From Myxococcota bacterium (GTDB lineage Bacteria; Myxococcota; Polyangia; GCA-2747355; JAKLHH01), in assembly GCA_022710245.1 (NCBI GenBank), contig JAKLHH010000521.1, positions 1 through 5,963 of the forward strand: a stretch of 5,963 bases of DNA. Reading direction: 5' to 3'. Each line of letters begins with the position of its first letter. Position 1 is the stretch's first letter. Both the position numbers and the translations under genes were made by a program. Positions 1 through 5,666 of this stretch are shown here, piece by piece. The notes beneath the pieces are model-generated. The model saw only the letters and a list, made by a program, of their open reading frames with translations, was not told the origin of the DNA and did not search any database.

Positions 1-36
1 AGCCGCCGGTGGGGAGCGCCGGGCGCTGAGCGCCGA
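1..36. repeat. Short GC-rich inverted/direct repeat just past the Kazal lipoprotein stop
   Basis: GAGCGCC occurs twice (14-20 and 28-34), with its near complement GGCGCT between them at 22-27. Two mutually exclusive small hairpins are therefore possible: 15-27, and 22-34 with a TGA loop. They lie directly downstream of the stop of the minus-strand gene ending at 37. No T-run follows on the minus strand within the window, so this is not a classical intrinsic terminator; it could at most protect or pause the 3' end. The window edge prevents a full view. Confidence 0.35.
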
Positions 37-1245
37 TCAGCTGTGGTCCTGACAGCCCCCCTGCACGCAGAACGCCCCGGCCACCGGGCCGCACGCGTTG
101 TCGCAGACGGGCACGCCGGGCATCACGTCGCAGCTGGCCTCCTTCCAGGCGGCGGCGATGGCGTCGAGGCCGCTGCTGAAGTTGACGAACGTCGGGCAGC
201 CGCAGATGAGCGAGCTCTCCACCTGCTTCGCGCAGACGGGCGCGGAGCCGGTGCAGACCTTCGCGTTCGGGAGCACCTTCGCGTACTGGGCGTTGAGGTC
301 GAGGCAGACCTTGGCGTCGGCGACGAAGGTGATCGGCGCCGAGGTGACCTTGCTCCGCGGGGAGCAGGCGCTGAGCGGCTTGCTGGTCGAGCAGCTGACC
401 GCGTACTCGGCCGCCACGCGCCACGTCCCGGTCAGCTTGCCGTAGAGCTCGTCGTCGAAGACGCCGGCTGCCTTCACCTCCTGCGCGTCGCCCTCCCAGT
501 CGCAGACCACGTCGCCGCCCTTGGGCAGCCAGGCGCCGCCCTCGAGCTTCTCCCAGCTGAGCGCGGTGCAGCCGCCGAGGAAGACGCTGGCGCCGGTGCC
601 GTTCGTGAGCCGGGCCTTCACGGTCGCGTGCGAGGCGTAGCTCGCCTTGTCGGTGGTGAGGGTGAGCGCGCCGCAGGGGCCGTCGTGGCTCCGCGCCGCG
701 CCGGCGAGGAGGCGAGCGCAGTCGTTCGTGTAGGTCTTGCCGTCGCAGCCACAGACCGGCGCCGGCACCGCGAGCGCGCAGGAGGGCGCGCCGGGCCTGA
801 GCACGCACTCGCCGGTGGCGGTGCCGCAGGAGGTGAAGTTGCAGACCTCGCCCTCGGGGCAGGCGGGGAGGTAGAGGAGGTTGCCGCACTCCTTGCCGCA
901 GGACCCGGTGTGGGCGACGTTGACCCCGGCGAGCTGGGCGTGACAGGCGCTCTCGTAGGTCTTGCCGTCGCAGCCGCAGACGGCGGTCTTCAGCGCGCTG
1001 CTGCACTGGGCCGGTCGCGGCGTGCAGGTCCCCATCAGGGCGCCGCTGGCGGAGCAGGCGCCGGCGATGGCGCAGTACTCGGTGGCCGCGCACCCGGCGT
1101 TCGTCGAGCAGCCGCCGGCCGGCGCGAGCTGGCCGTCGGGGGGCAGGGCGCCGCCGTCGGCCTGACCGCCGAGCCCGACGGCGCGGCCACAGGAAGCAGA
1201 GAGGAGGGCGAGGGCGAGCAACGAGTGGAGTCGAAGAGTCGTCAT
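37..1245 (-). CDS. Cys-rich lipoprotein with two Kazal-like modules
   Basis: Predicted exported lipoprotein of 402 residues; precise role unknown. The reading frame stays open upstream to 1779, but the ATG at 1243-1245 gives a clean signal peptide (MTTLRLHSLLALALLSASC), so I chose it. Cys19 would be lipidated; serine at -3 makes the lipobox atypical. Residues 20-45 are a Gly/Pro/Ala linker. Two related Cys-rich modules follow, about 46-116 and 120-191, each ending in VCGCDGKTY-x3-C and a final Cys, the Kazal-like signature (Cys90/92/101/116 and 165/167/176/191). Residues 193-308 look like a beta-sandwich (TLTTDKASYASHATVKARLTN, then WEKLEGG and GTWRVAAEY). The C-terminal part (314-399) has at least ten Cys, including ICGCPTFVN. 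Kazal domains usually bind or inhibit serine proteases, but in bacteria that role is unproven. The gene is divergent from the NHL gene. Its ribosome site is weak (GGGGCAG). The CDS is certain; the function is inference. Confidence 0.93.
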   Translation of the reverse strand: MTTLRLHSLLALALLSASCGRAVGLGGQADGGALPPDGQLAPAGGCSTNAGCAATEYCAIAGACSASGALMGTCTPRPAQCSSALKTAVCGCDGKTYESACHAQLAGVNVAHTGSCGKECGNLLYLPACPEGEVCNFTSCGTATGECVLRPGAPSCALAVPAPVCGCDGKTYTNDCARLLAGAARSHDGPCGALTLTTDKASYASHATVKARLTNGTGASVFLGGCTALSWEKLEGGAWLPKGGDVVCDWEGDAQEVKAAGVFDDELYGKLTGTWRVAAEYAVSCSTSKPLSACSPRSKVTSAPITFVADAKVCLDLNAQYAKVLPNAKVCTGSAPVCAKQVESSLICGCPTFVNFSSGLDAIAAAWKEASCDVMPGVPVCDNACGPVAGAFCVQGGCQDHS

Positions 1246-1282
1246 GCGCTGCCCCAAAGCAACTCGCGTACCGCCCGTGAGA

Positions 1283-1296
1283 CTCGCGATCGCGAG
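1283..1296. promoter_or_regulatory. 14-bp perfect palindrome, candidate operator
   Basis: CTCGCGATCGCGAG is a perfect dyad with no spacer. It lies 38-51 bp upstream of the minus-strand ATG at 1245, where a regulator could overlap a promoter. The half-site ACTCGCG also occurs 20 bp away at 1262-1268, about two helical turns, in direct orientation to the copy at 1282-1288. In GC-rich DNA such palindromes can arise by chance, and no regulator gene is present to support it. Confidence 0.3.
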
Positions 1297-1364
1297 CGCT
1301 TGCGCCAGTGGACCGCGCAGAATCCTGGGGGCGGCCAGGGCGCAGCCTCGGAAAACTGAGGTCA

Positions 1365-1396
1365 GCGCCGGCCGAGGACCTGCCAGGGACCGGCGC
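1365..1396. repeat. Inverted repeat in the divergent intergenic region
   Basis: GCGCCGG (1365-1371) is complementary to CCGGCGC (1390-1396). A second small dyad, CCTG-C-CAGG (1379-1387), is nested between the arms. It lies about midway between the two divergent starts. It could be a regulator-binding dyad, or chance in GC-rich sequence; no T-run follows, so it is not a terminator. Confidence 0.25.
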
Positions 1397-1432
1397 CGTC
1401 GGTCACTGACGCGGCTCAGCGTGCCCGGCGGC

Positions 1433-1455
1433 CGCGTTGACGCAGTCGCGTTGAC
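1433..1455 (+). promoter_or_regulatory. Direct repeat CGCGTTGAC x2 upstream of the NHL gene
   Basis: CGCGTTGAC occurs at 1433-1441 and again at 1447-1455, with starts 14 bp apart, just upstream of the probable starts at 1475/1511. Each copy contains TTGAC, a -35-like core, so this may be a duplicated promoter element or a pair of activator half-sites. No well-spaced -10 box accompanies either copy. Confidence 0.3.
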
Positions 1456-1500
1456 TCGGCAAGGTACAAACGCGATGCTGGAAGACCCAGGTTGGAAGCG

Positions 1501-1506
1501 AGAGGA
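1501..1506 (+). promoter_or_regulatory. Ribosome binding site favouring the GTG start at 1511
   Basis: AGAGGA lies four bases before the GTG at 1511-1513. The ATG at 1475 has only AAGG about ten bases upstream. The GTG start also yields a short basic N-region before the hydrophobic core, whereas the ATG start would add an acidic stretch (LEDPGWKRED). This site therefore decides the preferred start of the NHL lipoprotein. Confidence 0.5.
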
Positions 1507-1510
1507 CCAC

Positions 1511-3595
1511 GTGCAGCGCAGCGGCTCGAGCGCCACCCATCGATACGTGCTCGTGGCTGTCCTGGCGCTCCTCGCCGGCTGCGCTCGCGCCGGCTTCCGA
1601 CCGCGCGCGGAGACCTCGACCCCGGTGGAGCTGGGCCTGCACCTGCCAGACCTCCCGGTGCAGCCCGGCATCACGCTGCTCGCCGGCAACCCGGACGTCG
1701 CGCTGGGGAGCGGGCCGGTGGGCGCGGTCTCGCCGGTCCTGCCGCACGGGATCGCCGTCGAGCCCGCCTCGGGCACCATCTACTTCGCCGACGTGGGGGC
1801 GCGGCTGATCCGTGCGTTCTCCCCGGGCGCGAGCCCGCAGATCACCACGGTCGCCGGGCGAGGGTTCTCGGGCCACGACAACGGCGCCAACGCCAGCGCC
1901 AGGTTCGAGGAGCCGACCGGCCTCGAGCTCGGCCCCGACGGGGCGCTCTATGTCGCGGACAGCGGCGCCTCCGTGATCAGCCGCGTCAGCCTCGACGCCA
2001 CCGGCACCACGACGACCTTCGCGGGGCAGCCCTACGACTGGACCACGAAGCCGGGCCCGCTCGCGACCGCCAGCTTCGGCGGCACCGCATCGCTCGTCTG
2101 GTCGGGCGGCGCTCTCTTCGTGGACAACGTCTGGGACGGGCAGATCTTCCGCATCGCGGGCGGGCAGGCGAGCTGGTGGAGCGGCGCGGGCATGGGCGCC
2201 GTCGACGGACCCGCGGCGACGGCGAAGTTTGACGAGCTGCTGCAGCTCGCGGCTGATGGCTCCGGAGCGATCTTCGCGGCCGAGCCGGGCCAGCACCGCG
2301 TGCGCCGCTTCGCCACCGACGGCTCCGTGAGCACGGTCGCCGGCAGCGTGCGGGGCTTCCAGGACGGTCCGGTGAAGGAGGCCCTCTTCGACAGGCCGTC
2401 CGGGGTGGCCGTCACCGCCGACGGACTCACCATCTACGTCGCCGACTCGCAGAACGACCGCGTCCGCAAGATCTCCGGCGGCGTGGTGACGACGCTCGCC
2501 GGGAGCGCGGCCGGCTTCGCCGACGGCACCGGCACCGGCGCGAGCTTCCGCTCCCCCGTCTCGCTCGGCCTCACCGCGAGCGGCGCCCTCCTCGTCAGCG
2601 ACGCCGGCAACGCGGCGATCCGCAGCGTCAGCCCCGCCGGCGTGGTCACCACCCTCTTCGCGCACCCGGCCCCCGACGGGGTCGGGAGCAGCGCGCGCCT
2701 GCACGGTCCGCTGCACGGGACCCTGGCGCCCGATGGCTCGCTGCTCATCGCGGAGGAGTCGGGCCGCCGGATCCGCCGGGTCACGCCGGCGGGGGTGGTG
2801 TCGACGGTGGCTGGCGACGGGCACCTCTACTGGCCGGCCAGCGCGCGCCTCGGCTTCGATCGGCCGTCCGGGGTGGCGCTCGACCCGGCGGGTAACCTCT
2901 ACTTCGTCAGCAGCGGGTCCGGCGGTCACGCGGTGGAGAAGATCGCCGCTGGCGGTCAGGCGAGCCGCCTCGCCGGCGGCAGGTGCTGCGAGGGGGACGG
3001 GACAGGCACGGAGGCGAGGTTCTCCATGCTCACCGACATCGTCTACGCCGGGGGGGCGCTCTACGTCGGCGACCGGAACCGCGTGCGGAAGGTCAGCTTG
3101 CAGGGCGAGGTGACCACGCTCGCCGGCAGCACGACGCCGGGGTTCGCCGAGGGGACGGGCAGCGCCGCGCGGTTTCGCCACGTGGCGGGGCTCGCCGTCG
3201 ACGGCAGCGGCGACCTCCTCGTCGCCGATCTCGAGAACAGCGCCGTGCGGCGGGTGGTGCCAGCCACGGGGAAGGTGAGCACCCTCGTCGGGAGCGGCTG
3301 GGGCTACAAGGACGGCCCGGTGGGGGAGGCGCAGCTCCAGGCGCCGACTGGCCTCGCCGTGGGGGCAGACGGCACCATCTACGTCGCCGACACCGGGAAC
3401 CGCGCCGTCCGCGCCATCAGCTCGGCCGGCAGCGTGTCGACGGTGGCGGGCAACGGCACCCCCGGCTACGCGAACGGCGACCCCCTCACCGCGTGCCTGC
3501 GCGCTCCGACGGGCGTCATCGTGCGCCCCGACGGCAAGGCGCTCTACGTCCTCGACCGGGACTCCCACGCCGTGCGGCTGCTGATCCTCAAGTGA
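1511..3595 (+). CDS. NHL-repeat lipoprotein, probable double six-bladed beta-propeller
   Basis: Predicted exported lipoprotein of 694 residues from GTG 1511 (706 from ATG 1475). The signal peptide (HRYVLVAVLALLAGC) ends in a canonical LAGC lipobox, so Cys24 would be lipidated. From about residue 55 to the C-terminus there are 12 repeats of about 53 residues with the pattern TTVAG...G..DG...A.F..P.GLAV..DG.LYVAD..N..VR.V...G.V, the NHL repeat. Examples are residues 274-326, 535-588 and 590-642. NHL propellers normally have six blades, so 12 repeats suggest two propellers; this count is my reading of the repeats. Such proteins usually act as binding scaffolds; some relatives are enzymes, but I see no catalytic motif. 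Blade 9 carries an odd vicinal Cys pair (492-493). The gene is divergent from the Kazal lipoprotein and convergent with the thrombospondin-repeat gene 28 bp away. The CDS and repeat family are secure; the ligand is unknown. Confidence 0.95.
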   Translation: MQRSGSSATHRYVLVAVLALLAGCARAGFRPRAETSTPVELGLHLPDLPVQPGITLLAGNPDVALGSGPVGAVSPVLPHGIAVEPASGTIYFADVGARLIRAFSPGASPQITTVAGRGFSGHDNGANASARFEEPTGLELGPDGALYVADSGASVISRVSLDATGTTTTFAGQPYDWTTKPGPLATASFGGTASLVWSGGALFVDNVWDGQIFRIAGGQASWWSGAGMGAVDGPAATAKFDELLQLAADGSGAIFAAEPGQHRVRRFATDGSVSTVAGSVRGFQDGPVKEALFDRPSGVAVTADGLTIYVADSQNDRVRKISGGVVTTLAGSAAGFADGTGTGASFRSPVSLGLTASGALLVSDAGNAAIRSVSPAGVVTTLFAHPAPDGVGSSARLHGPLHGTLAPDGSLLIAEESGRRIRRVTPAGVVSTVAGDGHLYWPASARLGFDRPSGVALDPAGNLYFVSSGSGGHAVEKIAAGGQASRLAGGRCCEGDGTGTEARFSMLTDIVYAGGALYVGDRNRVRKVSLQGEVTTLAGSTTPGFAEGTGSAARFRHVAGLAVDGSGDLLVADLENSAVRRVVPATGKVSTLVGSGWGYKDGPVGEAQLQAPTGLAVGADGTIYVADTGNRAVRAISSAGSVSTVAGNGTPGYANGDPLTACLRAPTGVIVRPDGKALYVLDRDSHAVRLLILK
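1673..3592 (+). repeat. Twelve tandem NHL repeats within the coding sequence
   Basis: Approximate blade boundaries, in residues from the GTG start: 55-110, 112-168, 168-219, 220-273, 274-326, 327-379, 380-430, 431-483, 484-534, 535-588, 590-642 and 643-694. Blades 5, 6, 10, 11 and 12 match the consensus best. Blades 3, 4, 7 and 8 are degenerate. At DNA level the copies are well diverged, so this is an old protein repeat and not a recent nucleotide duplication. Confidence 0.85.
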
Positions 3596-3614
3596 GCGGC
3601 GGCGACCCGGAGGG

Positions 3615-3632
3615 TCAGCAGGATCAGCAGGA
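3615..3632. repeat. 9-bp perfect tandem repeat duplicating the stop of the minus-strand gene
   Basis: TCAGCAGGA is present twice without a gap (3615-3623 and 3624-3632). Read on the minus strand it gives TCC TGC TGA TCC TGC TGA, so the last two codons and the stop of the thrombospondin-repeat gene are duplicated, and readthrough would add only Ser-Cys. It also lies in the short gap between two convergent genes. Confidence 0.7.
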
Positions 3633-4103
3633 GCGCAGCTCGCTGCACTCGCCGCCACACTGCTCGCAGCTCGCCTCGGCGCCGTCGCTCCGCAGGCAGC
3701 TGCGCGTGCGCGTCTGCTGCTGCCAGGCGCACGCGCTCCAGTCCGACCAGGGCCCGTAGCTGTAGGTGCAGTCGGCGGTCCCCAGGCAGGTCGTCTCGTC
3801 GGTGGGCCGGGCGCCGCTGCAGGCGCCGTCGACCATCACGACCCCGTCGCAGCGCACGCAGCGGACCAGCCTCGTCCGTGTCCCCGGCACACCGCAGCCC
3901 GCGCTGCAGGCGCCCCAGGGACCCGCCTCCCAGACGATCGGGCAGTCTCCGCTGACGGGCTCGGCATCCGGGCTGACGACCGGCGCGCGCTCGCCTCCGC
4001 CGTCTAGCGGGGGCTTGGGCGGCGGCTGCATGGGCTCGACCCAGCAGCCCAGGAGCAGGGGCAACGGGAGCAGCCAGCGCAGCGCGCGTGCCGCGTGCAT
4101 CAT
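3624..4103 (-). CDS. Small lipoprotein with two thrombospondin type 1 repeats
   Basis: Predicted lipoprotein of 159 residues. Of the tandem ATG codons at 4103 and 4100, the second is seven bases from the GAGGAGG site and is equally good; the frame also extends upstream to 4157, without a signal peptide at that end. The signal peptide (RALRWLLPLPLLLGC) makes Cys20 the likely lipidated residue. A Pro/Asp-rich linker spans about 22-53. The first TSP1-like repeat covers about 54-112 (W58, W63, C66-S-x2-C70-G, R76/R78, C82). The second covers 113-159 (W119-S-D-W122-S-A-C125, R132/R134, C136, then Cys146/149/153/159). The W-x2-W, CSxxCG and RxR pattern is the TSP1 hallmark, a layered fold held by stacked Trp/Arg and disulfides that binds other proteins or glycans in animals. 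Its bacterial role is unknown. It is separated by 244 bp from the upstream minus-strand gene, so it probably has its own promoter. Confidence 0.9.
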   Translation of the reverse strand: MMHAARALRWLLPLPLLLGCWVEPMQPPPKPPLDGGGERAPVVSPDAEPVSGDCPIVWEAGPWGACSAGCGVPGTRTRLVRCVRCDGVVMVDGACSGARPTDETTCLGTADCTYSYGPWSDWSACAWQQQTRTRSCLRSDGAEASCEQCGGECSELRSC

Positions 4104-4107
4104 TCGA

Positions 4108-4114
4108 CCTCCTC
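4108..4114 (-). promoter_or_regulatory. Strong Shine-Dalgarno of the TSP1 lipoprotein
   Basis: GAGGAGG on the minus strand lies four bases before the first ATG (4103) and seven before the second (4100). It rules out the longer frame starting at 4157. The spacing slightly favours the second ATG. Confidence 0.75.
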
Positions 4115-4121
4115 GGGGGGC

Positions 4122-4136
4122 GGCGCTCCGAGCGCC
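4122..4136. repeat. Small hairpin in the leader of the TSP1 gene
   Basis: GGCGCT (4122-4127) pairs with AGCGCC (4131-4136) across a CCG loop. In the minus-strand transcript it would sit eight bases upstream of the Shine-Dalgarno, where it could affect translation. A six-base stem is easily reached by chance at this GC content. Confidence 0.3.
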
Positions 4137-4160
4137 TGCAGTGCTCGAGAGAAGCAAGGC

Positions 4161-4193
4161 GCGGGCCGGGGAGGCCCGCTCGCAACTAGCGAG
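4161..4193. repeat. Two adjacent hairpins in the intergenic stretch
   Basis: GCGGGCC (4161-4167) pairs perfectly with GGCCCGC (4173-4179) across a five-base loop. Immediately next to it CTCGC (4179-4183) pairs with GCGAG (4189-4193) across AACTA. The two stems share base 4179. No T-run follows on either strand. Possible roles are a factor-dependent terminator of the upstream gene, an mRNA 3'-end stabiliser, or a regulatory dyad. Confidence 0.4.
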
Positions 4194-4347
4194 GAGCCGG
4201 CTGTTGTTCTTCCCGACGGGGACAGGAGGCGCCAGAGGGGCGGCGGGCGACTGGAGACAGCCGACCCGAGGCGAGCGCTGCCCGTGCGCAGTGAGCTCGG
4301 GCGCGCACGCTCGGAGGTGCCGGCGGCAGGCGGCGCGGGCCGCGGCG

Positions 4348-5658
4348 CTACTCGGGCTGCCAGGCGTTCGTGCGCACGCCGGCCGCGCCGTACATGATCC
4401 CGTAGGCCTGCTCGTTCATCGGGCTGATGATCGCGCGCCAGCTCGGTGCCTGCTCCGGCTCGCCGCGCGAGACGGCGGCGAGGCCGCGCATCAGGCCGTC
4501 GAGGAGGTGCTCGAGGACCATCCCTGAGTCCGTGGAGTAGGACGACTCGCCGGTGCCGAGCACGTCCGCCGCCGCGAAGCCGCTGGGATCGGCGGTGGTG
4601 GCCTTGGCGCGGAAGATCTGCCGCGTGTAGTACGAGTACGAGCGGCAGGAGTGCATGGCGATGACCTGGTACTTCGAGGAGAACGCGCTCTTGTCGGTGA
4701 AGAGCGCCTTCGACCCGAACTCCGAGTGGCCGTTGTAGTAGAGGAGCTGGTATTCGCCGAGCGCCTTGTGATAGGCGTCGTTCAGGTAGATCTTGGTCGG
4801 GTCGTAGAGGTCGATGATCATCCGCGCGCCGCCCTCGTCGCGGGTGTAGCGGAGGTAGGTGCCGTCGTCGGAGGGCTTGCCCTCGAGGCCGAAGCCCTCG
4901 ATCACCGCGCGCAGCGGCTGCTGGAACTCCAGCGGGCTCGAGTCGCCGGTGAGCGCGAAGACAGCCGCCTTGAAGCCCTTCGGCTGGCCCTCGCCGAGGC
5001 TGCCGAGGAGCCGGTCGTACTCCGGGTAGACCTCGCGCACGGGGTAGACCTCGCGCAAGATCAGCGTGGCCTCCACCAGCGGCTCGTCGCAGCCCGCCTT
5101 CTCCGGCGCGAAGAAGTAGTAGTAGTTGTAGTTGGCGAGGCTGTACTCCTCCCAGTGGGCGGCGCATCGCTCGCCGGCGCGGGAGTAGACGTCGACGGGG
5201 TCGGCCGGGAGCCTGGCGTGGAGCTCCCGCTCGGGGAGCTCCTCGAGCTTCGGCAGCGGGTCCGCGGCGCGCTTCGCGCGGATGAGATCCACCCGCGCCG
5301 TGTAGCGGATGGTGACCTTGCCGTCGGCGGGCTTCACCTCGAGGATCTTCACGCGCTCCGCGAGCTGGTTCGGCTGGTAGCCGCGCTGGATCATCGTCGT
5401 CTTGAGGAACGCGACCTGGCGATCGACGAGCTCCTCCTGCAGCGCGGTGTCCGTGGCGAGCTGCTCGTAGGCGCCGCTGGCGGCGTGGGTCAGCTCGGCG
5501 CTGAGATCGCACCCGACCTCGAAGGAGGTGTTCGCCTGCCAGCCGGTGTCGGCCTTGCCGCCCGGGTCGACGTTGACCGAGCGCCCGTCCTCGAGAGGAC
5601 CGCAGGCGCCGAGGGTGAGAGCGAGGGCGAGCACGAGCGAGCCGCGGGGTGCGTTCAT
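4348..5658 (-). CDS. Lipoprotein with a probable caspase-like (clan CD) C-terminal domain
   Basis: Protein of 436 residues that I do not recognise as a named family. The ATG at 5656-5658 follows a good ribosome site and begins a lipoprotein signal (GSLVLALALTLGAC; Cys19 lipidated), so the extra eight upstream codons were left out. Residues 21-40 form a linker with a GGKAD motif before Trp40. Residues 41-215 are mixed alpha/beta, with Cys50, 165 and 190 and a Tyr-rich stretch at 177-182. From about 229 the pattern looks like an alternating beta/alpha fold: strand KAAVFALTG, helix EFQQPLRAVIEGF, strand YQLLYYNGHSEFG with His311, strand YQVIAMHSCRSYSYY with Cys338, strand ADVLGTG, then helix MVLEHLLDGLMRGL. 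A His and then a Cys, each at the end of a hydrophobic strand and 27 residues apart, is the arrangement of clan CD cysteine peptidases (caspase, gingipain, CHAT types). Peptidase activity is inference. It probably has its own promoter in 5659-5823. Confidence 0.93.
   Translation of the reverse strand: MNAPRGSLVLALALTLGACGPLEDGRSVNVDPGGKADTGWQANTSFEVGCDLSAELTHAASGAYEQLATDTALQEELVDRQVAFLKTTMIQRGYQPNQLAERVKILEVKPADGKVTIRYTARVDLIRAKRAADPLPKLEELPERELHARLPADPVDVYSRAGERCAAHWEEYSLANYNYYYFFAPEKAGCDEPLVEATLILREVYPVREVYPEYDRLLGSLGEGQPKGFKAAVFALTGDSSPLEFQQPLRAVIEGFGLEGKPSDDGTYLRYTRDEGGARMIIDLYDPTKIYLNDAYHKALGEYQLLYYNGHSEFGSKALFTDKSAFSSKYQVIAMHSCRSYSYYTRQIFRAKATTADPSGFAAADVLGTGESSYSTDSGMVLEHLLDGLMRGLAAVSRGEPEQAPSWRAIISPMNEQAYGIMYGAAGVRTNAWQPE
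5024..5059. repeat. 18-bp in-frame tandem duplication inside the caspase-like gene
   Basis: Two adjacent 18-bp units (5024-5041 and 5042-5059) are identical at 17 of 18 positions; the first 16 bases are exact. On the minus strand they encode REVYPV followed by REVYPE (about residues 202-213). The near identity at nucleotide level suggests a recent slippage-type duplication that kept the frame. Confidence 0.85.
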
Positions 5659-5666
5659 GGCTGGAT

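Larger units (their letters stand above)
1246..1510. other. Divergent intergenic region, probable promoters of both flanking lipoprotein genes
   Basis: About 230-265 bp separate the divergent starts (minus ATG at 1245; plus start at 1475 or 1511). Both genes must be transcribed from here. I see no convincing -35/-10 pair: TTGACG (1437) and TTGACT (1451) resemble -35 boxes, and TACAAA (1465-1470) resembles a -10 box, but the spacings (22 and 8 bp) are wrong. Dyads and direct repeats in this stretch are listed separately. Long frames crossing it on both strands are only GC-rich open frames. Confidence 0.6.
4104..4347. other. Intergenic stretch between two minus-strand lipoprotein genes
   Basis: This 244-bp non-coding stretch contains the 3' end region of the caspase-like gene and the leader of the TSP1 gene. 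The frames crossing it on either strand lack the sequence character of real proteins, being runs of Arg, Ala and Gly. It holds the small hairpins listed separately. I see no recognisable -35/-10 promoter and no intrinsic terminator with a T-run. Confidence 0.6.

Noticed and set aside
43..1359. Plus-strand open frame of 438 codons opposite the Kazal lipoprotein
   Set aside because: The composition is repetitive Ala/Gly/Arg/Val and there is no signal or domain. The opposite strand carries conserved Kazal-like motifs.
1403..3658. Long minus-strand open frame of 751 codons opposite the NHL gene
   Set aside because: The translation is Arg/Ala/Gly/His-rich with no domain pattern, and it lies antisense to clear NHL repeats. 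It is a GC-bias shadow.
4126..4316. Inverted 9-mer CTCCGAGCG (4126-4134) and CGCTCGGAG (4308-4316) flanking the intergenic stretch
   Set aside because: A 9-base match in about 200 bp of GC-rich DNA is easily chance; no target-site duplication or transposase accompanies it.
4331..4347. GC-rich stem (GCGGC/GCCGC) just after the caspase-like gene stop as a terminator
   Set aside because: The stem is only five base pairs with no T-run, and such stems are expected by chance in this composition.
3766..4527. Plus-strand open frame of 253 codons spanning the 4104-4347 gap
   Set aside because: It covers parts of two convincing minus-strand genes and the gap, with no ribosome site or recognisable protein pattern.
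4100..5512. Minus-strand open frame of 470 codons overlapping the caspase-like gene
   Set aside because: It is another frame of the same strand, with Arg/Pro/Ala-rich low-complexity translation. The true frame has a signal peptide, a ribosome site and balanced composition.
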